From NCBI GenBank assembly GCA_947176565.1, contig CAMWRC010000007.1:1-13437 (forward strand): a DNA stretch of 13,437 nt, written 5' to 3'. Below, in pieces: positions 8,230 through 13,437 of this stretch. A model generated the notes under the pieces. That model made no database searches and was not told the DNA's origin. It was given only the letters and a program-made list of their open reading frames with translations. The DNA comes from an uncultured Ruminococcus sp. (GTDB lineage: Bacteria; Bacillota; Clostridia; Oscillospirales; Ruminococcaceae). Positions within the stretch are counted from its first letter, which is position 1; each line of letters begins with the position of its first letter. A program made the position numbers and the translations under genes.

Positions 8230-8930
8230 TACTGCATATCATTCCATTTATAGCCGTATCCCCATATTGTTATAATATACTTCGGGCTTGATGGTTCTTC
8301 CTCGATTTTCATGCGTATACGTCTTATATTGACATCAACTATCTTGTCGTCTCCGTAATAGCTTTCGCCCCATATATGATTCAGTATGCTTGCTCTGTCA
8401 AGAGCAGTATTCTTGTTATTCATGAAATATTCAAGTATCTGATATTCCACCTGCGTAAGTTCTATCGGAGAACCGTTTTTCGTTACGGTACGGCTTTTAA
8501 GATTCAGCACGAACGGACCGCTTTCTATAACGGAAAGCTTTTCGTTCTTGATAAAACTCATGCATACACGGCGGTATATTGCATCAACTCTTGCTGTAAG
8601 CTCCGACGGCGAAAACGGCTTTGTGATATAATCATCCGCGCCTATCATAAGTCCGCTCACCTTGTCCATTTCCTGAGTACGTGCAGTAAGCATGATTATC
8701 CCGATAGTAGAACTTTTTTCGCGGATTTTCTTGCATACCGTGAATCCGTCGATTCCGGGCATCATTATATCCAGCAGAACTATATCAAAATTGCCGTGTT
8801 CGGTTTCAAAGGTTTTCAATGCAGCCTCACCACAGTTTACATCTACGACATCATAGCCTGCACGTTTCAGATTTATAACCACAAATTCTCTTATTGTATC
8901 TTCGTCCTCGCAAATCAGTATTCTTTTCAT
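8229..8930 (-). CDS. OmpR/PhoB-family response regulator
   Basis: DNA-binding partner of the adjacent histidine kinase, 233 residues. The receiver domain (1-120) has the acidic pocket EDED (8-11), phosphoacceptor D54 in LLDIMMPG, T82 and K104 (TKPF). The winged-helix effector domain (about 135-230) shows the typical ELTQVEYQILEYF, VDVNIRRIRMKI and WGYGYKW. I chose the ATG at 8928-8930 because an AGGAGGGA ribosome site (8937-8944) lies 6 nt upstream and the protein then begins MKRILICEDE as receivers do; the frame runs further upstream into the lipoprotein stop region. The start is 20 nt after the lipoprotein stop and the end overlaps the kinase by one base. The regulon cannot be read from the window. 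Confidence 0.95.
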   Translation of the reverse strand: MKRILICEDEDTIREFVVINLKRAGYDVVDVNCGEAALKTFETEHGNFDIVLLDIMMPGIDGFTVCKKIREKSSTIGIIMLTARTQEMDKVSGLMIGADDYITKPFSPSELTARVDAIYRRVCMSFIKNEKLSVIESGPFVLNLKSRTVTKNGSPIELTQVEYQILEYFMNNKNTALDRASILNHIWGESYYGDDKIVDVNIRRIRMKIEEEPSSPKYIITIWGYGYKWNDMQ

Positions 8931-8950
8931 AAAAAATCCCTCCTGCCGGT

Positions 8951-10306
8951 TCAGAGCGGCAGCGCTGTAAAGCATATCGCGGCTTCTGACTGGGTTATAC
9001 TTAATCCATCGCCGCTGTCATTCTGCGGAACATATGCAAGATATGCCGATTCTCCTCTTGTTCTCAGCAGCATATATCCGGAAGCTGTTCTGTCCTCAAG
9101 AGAAGCATCGTCATCAGCACAGTATATCCTCAGAAGCTCCTGTCCCATTTTTTCATTATCATATGTGCATATCACTATTTCATCATTTATAGCATCACGG
9201 CGGACAGTAACCTTATTCTGCCATTTTTCCGGAAAGATAAATACATATCCGTCGCCCGCGCTGTAATATGAAGTATATTTTCTTTCGCCTCTGCCCTTTT
9301 CCGTTATTGTTGTCCAGTCAGTAAGCCATAGCTGTTCTCCCTCCGGCATTTCCTCATAGCCGAGAGCTATCGTCTGTACCGGAATTTCAAGCGTTCCGTC
9401 TCCGTCCACGTCGTAGGTGCTGAATCCTGCGGGTCTGAGCGTTTCGCTGGACTCTCCGGAATCTGCAAAAAGCCGCTTCATACCGTCGCCGTCCATATAG
9501 ACCACATCGGTCTGTATATGTCCGTTTCCGGAAACTGCATCTATATAAAGCCCGTTTATTCCGTTGATACTGCCATAGCGCACGCTGTCAAACTCCGGAA
9601 AATTATAGCTGAGGTCAACTGTGTATTTGTTGTATCTGCCGTCCTCGTCAAGCTTATATGCCTGCGCGGAAGCATTTGTATCGCCTGAAGCACCTTTCAG
9701 AAGCAGAAATTCATTTTTACCGTCAGTATCAAGGTCAGTGACATCAAGAAATGAATACGATTCCGAAAAAGTGTGTTCCAGTATGCCATTATTGTAACTA
9801 TAAACTGTCGCCGTTTTCTCAAGACGATTCACAAAGCTTGTTCCTATTATGAGATTCACTCTCTCATTTTCGCCAAGCCGTGAAATCATTACCCTTTCTA
9901 TTTCAGTTCCCTCAGCCGCCATATCATAGACGGAACGCCATTTTCCGCTGTCACTCCTGTCCAGAATATTTATTCTGAGCGTATTTTCTGTAACTGCAAG
10001 ACCTTTTTTCTCATAGAATACAACAGCTTCATTCTGACTGTCTCCGTCTATATCCTCAACTATGAATGCCGACAGATATTTTCCGGATTTGGGATATTTC
10101 AGGCTTACGGATTCTCCGGCAGCATCTGTCAGCGCACTATATATCTGTTCCTGTTCAATACTAAGTTTAGGCGGAGTCATGAGCATATCTATATTTGCTC
10201 CGAATGTACAGCCTGTCAGCGGAAACAGTACCGCTGAGCAGACTGCGGTAATCTTAAGAAACTTTCCAGAAAGAAAATACAGAGATTTTTTATTTGTTTT
10301 ATCCAT
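8951..10306 (-). CDS. Predicted lipoprotein with FG-GAP/VCBS-like repeats
   Basis: Probably an exported lipoprotein of 451 residues; I do not recognise a named family. The N-terminus has a Lys-rich stretch, a hydrophobic core (about 18-31) and a lipobox LTGC with C33 as the likely lipidated residue. Three acidic loops, DIDGDSQNEAVV (about 85-96), DLDTDGKNEFLL (about 191-202) and DVDGDGTLEIPV (about 299-310), match the calcium-binding loops of FG-GAP/VCBS beta-propeller repeats. The rest is beta-rich without other motifs. The ATG at 10304-10306 overlaps the citrate synthase stop by 8 nt behind a modest AGGA; a TTG at 10319-10321 is possible and would not change the signal. Its place directly before a two-component pair suggests it may feed that sensor, but this is inference. 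No enzymatic motif is visible. Confidence 0.85.
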   Translation of the reverse strand: MDKTNKKSLYFLSGKFLKITAVCSAVLFPLTGCTFGANIDMLMTPPKLSIEQEQIYSALTDAAGESVSLKYPKSGKYLSAFIVEDIDGDSQNEAVVFYEKKGLAVTENTLRINILDRSDSGKWRSVYDMAAEGTEIERVMISRLGENERVNLIIGTSFVNRLEKTATVYSYNNGILEHTFSESYSFLDVTDLDTDGKNEFLLLKGASGDTNASAQAYKLDEDGRYNKYTVDLSYNFPEFDSVRYGSINGINGLYIDAVSGNGHIQTDVVYMDGDGMKRLFADSGESSETLRPAGFSTYDVDGDGTLEIPVQTIALGYEEMPEGEQLWLTDWTTITEKGRGERKYTSYYSAGDGYVFIFPEKWQNKVTVRRDAINDEIVICTYDNEKMGQELLRIYCADDDASLEDRTASGYMLLRTRGESAYLAYVPQNDSGDGLSITQSEAAICFTALPL

Positions 10307-11657
10307 TATTCCTGCTGTCAATCTTTACATATTCAAGATGTTTTGCGACTGCCTTGTATGCCGGACGGATTATTCTGTTACCGGTAATCACTTCCTCCAT
10401 ACGGTGAGCTGACCAGCCTGCCATTCTTGCAACCGCAAAAAGAGGAGTGAAAAGTTCGTCCGGAATCCCAAGCATACGGTAAACCAGACCGGAATACATA
10501 TCGACATTGGCACACATACACTTTTCGCTTCCTTTTATCTCCCTGAATATTTCAGGAGTAAGCCGTTCCACTGTTTCCAGAAGCCTAAATTCCGCCTCTA
10601 TATCCTTTCCTTTTGCAAGTTCAAAAGCTTTCTTTTTCAGGATTACAGCACGCGGGTCGGAAATTGTATATACAGCGTGTCCCATTCCGTATATAAGACC
10701 GGATTTATCATTTGTTTCCCTGCGTATTGTACGGCGCATATAATCAGCTACTTCGCCCTCGTTCTCCCAGTTTTTTATGTTGGCTTTGAAATTATCCAGC
10801 ATATTTATAACCTGTATATTAGCTCCGCCGTGGCGTGAACCTTTAAGAGCGCATATTGCCGATGAATATGCGGAATACGGATCTGTTCCTGATGAAGTAA
10901 GTACTCTGCACGTAAATGTGGAATTGTTTCCGCCTCCGTGTTCAGCCTGAAGCATAAGCAGACAGTCAAGCATCTGTGCTTCTTCTTTTGTGTAATGCCT
11001 GTCCGGACGTAAAAGGGAAAGTATAGTCTGCGCTGTGTTTTCCTCATAATTTATTGGGTGCATAATCATGCTCTGATTATCAAATACACGGCGTTTTACC
11101 TGATACGCATTTGACATTATAACCGGAAGCTTTGACAGGAGACTTATTGCGATTCTCATTTCATTTTCAAGCGATTTGTTTTCACATTCCTCGTCATATG
11201 AATAAAGTGCAAGCACTGAACGTGAAAGCTTGTTCATAATATTCTTTGACGGAGCTTTAAGTATCATATCCTCAACAAATCCCGACGGCAGGTCGCGTCC
11301 AAGAGAAAGTATCGTATTGAATGATTCAAGTTCATCTCTTGTCGGAAGTTTTCCCATCATAAGAAGATATACGGTTTCCTCGAAGCCGAATCTGTCCTCA
11401 GCTTCAACGTTGTTCACGATGTCGTTTATATTATATCCGCGGTAGATAAGCTCACCTGGAATCGGTTCGACTTCTCCCTCATTCAGCACATATCCGTGTA
11501 CGTTGCATATATTTGTAATACCTGCAACAACACCTGTACCGTCACTGTTCCGGAGTCCACGTTTTACGTGATATTTTTCATATAGTCTTGGTGCGATAGC
11601 GTTCTTTTCTGCAAGTTCTCTGCATAAATTTTTAATATTGATATTCATTGACGACAT
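10299..11657 (-). CDS. Citrate synthase (citrate/2-methylcitrate synthase family)
   Basis: Condenses acetyl-CoA with oxaloacetate to citrate, probably feeding the oxidative branch toward glutamate in an anaerobe. The 452-residue protein has the catalytic triad in usual contexts: H276 in SRHGGAN, H327 in GMGHAVY, and D386 in NVDMYSG, with R336 (SDPRA) and R419 (SAHRMEE) nearby. The ATG at 11655-11657 is preferred because AGGAG (minus strand of 11666-11670) lies 8 nt upstream; an in-frame GTG at 11664-11666 would sit inside that ribosome site. It is the first gene of the long minus-strand unit, behind a consensus promoter. The GGGNNST context around H240 (QAEHGGGNNSTF) suits the type found in many Clostridia and Bacteroidetes. 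2-Methylcitrate synthase is the alternative, but no other propionate-pathway gene is present. Confidence 0.93.
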   Translation of the reverse strand: MSSMNINIKNLCRELAEKNAIAPRLYEKYHVKRGLRNSDGTGVVAGITNICNVHGYVLNEGEVEPIPGELIYRGYNINDIVNNVEAEDRFGFEETVYLLMMGKLPTRDELESFNTILSLGRDLPSGFVEDMILKAPSKNIMNKLSRSVLALYSYDEECENKSLENEMRIAISLLSKLPVIMSNAYQVKRRVFDNQSMIMHPINYEENTAQTILSLLRPDRHYTKEEAQMLDCLLMLQAEHGGGNNSTFTCRVLTSSGTDPYSAYSSAICALKGSRHGGANIQVINMLDNFKANIKNWENEGEVADYMRRTIRRETNDKSGLIYGMGHAVYTISDPRAVILKKKAFELAKGKDIEAEFRLLETVERLTPEIFREIKGSEKCMCANVDMYSGLVYRMLGIPDELFTPLFAVARMAGWSAHRMEEVITGNRIIRPAYKAVAKHLEYVKIDSRNNG

Positions 11658-11688
11658 AAAAATCACTCCTAATTTTAGTTCAGTAATA

Positions 11689-11717
11689 ATTATACACCAT
11701 ATTCAGCCCTATGTCAA
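11689..11717 (-). promoter_or_regulatory. Consensus vegetative (sigma-A) promoter of the citrate synthase unit
   Basis: The minus strand reads TTGACA (11712-11717), exactly 17 nt, then TATAAT (11689-11694), a perfect match in both hexamers and spacing. Transcription should begin near 11682, giving a leader of about 25 nt that holds the AGGAG site of the citrate synthase gene. No comparable promoter is seen for the ten genes downstream. Confidence 0.9.
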
Positions 11718-11726
11718 TCGCATTTC

Positions 11727-11754
11727 TGTGATAAATGTGAATGTTATGTGATAA
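11727..11754. promoter_or_regulatory. Direct repeat TGTGATAA, possible operator
   Basis: The octamer TGTGATAA occurs at 11727-11734 and 11747-11754, exactly 20 bp apart, with a further TGTGA at 11736-11740. On the minus strand it lies 10 bp upstream of the -35 box of the citrate synthase promoter, a position suited to an activator; the divergent SpoIID-family gene lies on its other side. No regulator is identified. Confidence 0.4.
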
Positions 11755-11838
11755 TACAGTGAAATTTGGATTTGTTCCGGATATGTTTTAAAAACAAAAA
11801 TTATTATAATTTTATTTATTAATTATATCGGAGGTACT

Positions 11839-12870
11839 ATGAAATCTTTTGTATCATTTGCTGTTTTTCTTGCCGCAGCTACAGCTGTTCCGGCTGTTCC
11901 CGTGCTTATTGCTCCTGAATCCGGTTCGCCTGTTTCCGCATCTGATTCTATATCTGATTCCACATCTGATTCCGAAAATATTACTCTCAAGGAATTTGTT
12001 TTTAAAGAATCATCAGACAAGCCGTATCTTGTTCTTGATTGCGCAACCGGTCAGATAAATGAAATTTCTGTACGCGATTACGTTATCGGAGCTGTTGCCG
12101 CCGAAATGCCGGCATCTTTTGAACCCGAAGCCCTGAAAGCACAGGCTGTAGCCGCTCATACATACGCGGAACGTCAGCGGAATATTCAGAATGAAAATCC
12201 TGATTCCACACTCGGAAATGCTGATTTCTCCGACGACCCTAACAAATATCAGGCATTCTTTACAAATGAACAGATACGCCAGTATTTCGGGGATAATTAT
12301 CGTACTCACTATGAAAAAATATCATCAGCTGTTGATGATGTCCTCGATTATATACTTTTATACGACGATGAGCCGATTATCGCCGCTTTCCATTCCATGT
12401 CCTCCGGTATTACCGAAAGCGCAGAAAATGTCTGGGGAACTGCTGTGGATTATCTAATTCCTGTAGACAGCAAAAGCGATATTTCAGCTCCAAGATATAC
12501 AGATGAGGTAAAAATTACTGAAAGCTTCTTCAAAAGCAGACTGGAAAAAGTTTTCGAGGGCATTAATCTTGAAGATGACCCCCATAAATGGATTGAAATT
12601 ATTGATGTTTCAGATTCCGGAACAGTTCTCACCGCAAAAGCCGGCGATATCACGGTTACAGGTTCTGAAATACGTGACGCATTCGGTCTGCGCTCCGCCG
12701 ATTTTGAAATAAGTTTTGATGGCAGTGATGTTGTATTTACAACTCACGGATTCGGGCACGGTGTCGGAATGTCCCAGTACGGCGCAAATTCTATGGCTCT
12801 TGAGGGTAAAAACTGGAAACAGATTCTTGCTCATTATTATCCGAATGCAGATTTGGTTAGTATTGAATAA
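11839..12870 (+). CDS. spoIID: SpoIID/LytB-family peptidoglycan lytic enzyme
   Basis: SpoIID cleaves peptidoglycan glycan strands as a lytic transglycosylase; in spore formers it acts with SpoIIP and SpoIIM during forespore engulfment. The 343-residue protein has an N-terminal hydrophobic segment (4-24) acting as signal or anchor, then a Ser/Asp-rich linker (34-45). The SpoIID domain carries the catalytic glutamate E89 (VAAEMPASFEPEALKAQ), FHSMSSG (184-190) and the conserved THGFGHGVGMSQYGA (302-316). No Cys lies near H185, so a zinc site like that described for the C. difficile enzyme looks absent. A GGAGG site (11830-11834) sits only 4 nt before the ATG. A TATAAT occurs at 11805-11810 without a good -35, and no sporulation-type promoter was recognised. 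No spoIIP or spoIIM is nearby, so a vegetative SpoIID/LytB role is possible. Confidence 0.85.
   Translation: MKSFVSFAVFLAAATAVPAVPVLIAPESGSPVSASDSISDSTSDSENITLKEFVFKESSDKPYLVLDCATGQINEISVRDYVIGAVAAEMPASFEPEALKAQAVAAHTYAERQRNIQNENPDSTLGNADFSDDPNKYQAFFTNEQIRQYFGDNYRTHYEKISSAVDDVLDYILLYDDEPIIAAFHSMSSGITESAENVWGTAVDYLIPVDSKSDISAPRYTDEVKITESFFKSRLEKVFEGINLEDDPHKWIEIIDVSDSGTVLTAKAGDITVTGSEIRDAFGLRSADFEISFDGSDVVFTTHGFGHGVGMSQYGANSMALEGKNWKQILAHYYPNADLVSIE
11941..11976 (+). repeat. Three tandem 12-bp units encoding Ser-Asp-Ser-x
   Basis: Three consecutive 12-nt units begin TCTGATTC at 11941, 11953 and 11965 and encode SDSI, SDST and SDSE in the linker of the SpoIID-family protein. The DNA repeat is imperfect only in the last bases of each unit, so it could expand or contract in frame. 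Confidence 0.8.
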
Positions 12871-12880
12871 CAAAATTTTA

Positions 12881-12896
12881 GTTTCCATTGGGAAAC
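12881..12896. repeat. Short inverted repeat upstream of rnhA
   Basis: GTTTCC and GGAAAC are perfect reverse complements separated by ATTG, starting 11 nt after the spoIID stop. No T run follows, so it is a poor intrinsic terminator; it could be a small operator or a weak RNA hairpin. Confidence 0.4.
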
Positions 12897-12924
12897 ATTT
12901 ACAATATTCCAGCACTTCTAAGGG

Positions 12925-12930
12925 TATAAT
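12925..12930 (+). promoter_or_regulatory. TATAAT element, possible -10 box of rnhA
   Basis: A perfect TATAAT lies 39 nt before the rnhA start. The best -35-like hexamer, TTTACA at 12898-12903, is 21 nt away, which is too far for a standard promoter. It may be a weak or activator-dependent promoter, or chance in AT-rich DNA. Confidence 0.35.
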
Positions 12931-12969
12931 TATATTGTGAATTGCTATCAATTAAAAAGGAGAATATAT

Positions 12970-13410
12970 TTGAAAACTGTTGAAATTTTTTCCGACGGTG
13001 CATGCAGTGGAAATCCTGGCGCAGGCGGTTACGGTACTATCCTCCGCTTCGGTTCGTTTGAAAAGGAACTTTCCGGCGGTGAATCGTATACTACAAACAA
13101 CCGTATGGAGCTTATGGGCGTTATTGCCGGTCTTTCCGCCCTCAAAGAACCCTGCCGCGTTATCCTGACTACAGACAGCAAATATGTTGTTGACAGCATT
13201 ACAAAAAAATGGGTTTACTCATGGAAAAAAAAGAACTGGAAAAAATCCGACGGCAAACCTGCCCTCAATGTGGATTTATGGGAAAAACTCCTGCCCCTTC
13301 TTGAAAAACATGATGTCCAGTTTAACTGGGTGAAAGGTCATGCCGGACACCCCGAAAATGAACGCTGCTACAGGCTCGCCGTAGAACAGCGTGATATATT
13401 TTCAAAATAA
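12970..13410 (+). CDS. rnhA: Ribonuclease HI with Asp-to-Tyr change at the fourth catalytic position
   Basis: RNase HI cuts the RNA strand of RNA-DNA hybrids, removing R-loops and primers. The TTG at 12970-12972 is chosen because GGAG (12959-12962) lies 7 nt upstream and the protein then starts at the usual place, giving 146 residues; an in-frame GTG at 12937 lies before that ribosome site. Three catalytic acids are present: D9 ([10 protein letters not shown]), E47 (NNRMEL) and D69 (TTDSKYV), along with H124 in [13 protein letters not shown]. The next residue after NERC, where E. coli has Asp134, is Tyr (codon TAC, 13369-13371). The basic, Trp-rich handle ([14 protein letters not shown]) of E. 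coli-type enzymes is present. The open frame and conserved surroundings argue against a pseudogene, but activity may be altered. It follows spoIID with a 99-nt gap. Confidence 0.93.
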   Translation: MKTVEIFSDGACSGNPGAGGYGTILRFGSFEKELSGGESYTTNNRMELMGVIAGLSALKEPCRVILTTDSKYVVDSITKKWVYSWKKKNWKKSDGKPALNVDLWEKLLPLLEKHDVQFNWVKGHAGHPENERCYRLAVEQRDIFSK

Positions 13411-13426
13411 GCGAGGATTTTAAAAA

Positions 13427-13437
13427 ATGGAAAAAAG
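13427..13437 (+). CDS. Start of a further gene, cut by the window edge
   Basis: An ATG at 13427-13429 follows a GAGG site (13413-13416) and begins Met-Glu-Lys before the window ends. It lies 16 nt after the rnhA stop, so it is probably co-transcribed with rnhA. Too little is visible to name it. Confidence 0.45.

Noticed and set aside
8931..8975. Upstream extension of the response regulator by 15 codons
   Set aside because: The extension would overlap the end of the lipoprotein gene and bypass the AGGAGGGA site; receiver domains begin at MKRILICEDE.
8376..9266. Open frame of 296 codons on the plus strand
   Set aside because: It lies antisense to the response regulator and the lipoprotein, has no ribosome site or recognisable domain, and its composition fits the complement of real coding DNA.
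12937..12969. GTG start for rnhA 11 codons earlier
   Set aside because: The ribosome site (12959-12962) lies inside this extension, and the extra residues do not belong to the RNase HI fold.
1..13437. Mobile element, prophage, CRISPR or RNA gene
   Set aside because: No transposase, integrase, spaced repeats, tRNA-like fold or rRNA sequence was seen; all long frames belong to conserved cellular genes or are their antisense shadows.

Overview
The window looks like chromosome from a Gram-positive, low-to-mid GC anaerobe of the class Clostridia, most likely a Ruminococcus-like member of the Oscillospiraceae. The reasons are strong AGGAGG-type ribosome sites on nearly every gene, some TTG starts, a SpoIID-family cell-wall enzyme, a DUF1385 (YqhQ-type) gene next to prmC, and a recA-recX-rimO-pgsA cluster. 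The family-level placement is inference. No phage, transposon, CRISPR, tRNA or rRNA signal was found, and no gene-free stretch exceeds 300 bases.

Layout. Positions 1-804 hold the 3' two thirds of dnaJ on the plus strand, ending at a perfect 14-bp hairpin (808-847). That hairpin can also stop transcription arriving from the right. From 11657 down to 850, eleven genes lie head to tail on the minus strand with gaps of at most 43 nt and several overlaps. In transcription order they are: citrate synthase, an FG-GAP-like lipoprotein, an OmpR-type response regulator, its histidine kinase, a DUF1385 membrane protein, prmC, recA, recX, rimO, pgsA, and a small DtxR-like regulator. The only strong promoter visible on this strand is a perfect TTGACA-17-TATAAT upstream of citrate synthase. 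Together with the terminal hairpin it suggests one transcription unit of about 10.8 kb, although internal promoters cannot be excluded. To the right, on the plus strand, lie a SpoIID/LytB-family gene (11839-12870), rnhA for RNase HI (12970-13410), and the first codons of a further gene.

How the genes fit together. The long unit mixes carbon metabolism (citrate synthase), envelope sensing (lipoprotein plus two-component pair), translation maturation (PrmC acts on release factors, RimO on ribosomal protein uS12), recombination (RecA and its modulator RecX) and phospholipid synthesis (PgsA). Tight coupling (TAATG overlaps for recA/recX and regulator/kinase) implies coordinated stoichiometry within pairs.

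I see no new multi-gene system here; this is mostly housekeeping DNA. The observations most worth checking are an RNase HI whose fourth active-site acid (Asp134 in E. coli) is replaced by Tyr, a DtxR-fold regulator that seems to have lost all its metal ligands, the placement of recA deep inside a long unit with no visible SOS box, and a direct repeat next to the citrate synthase promoter.
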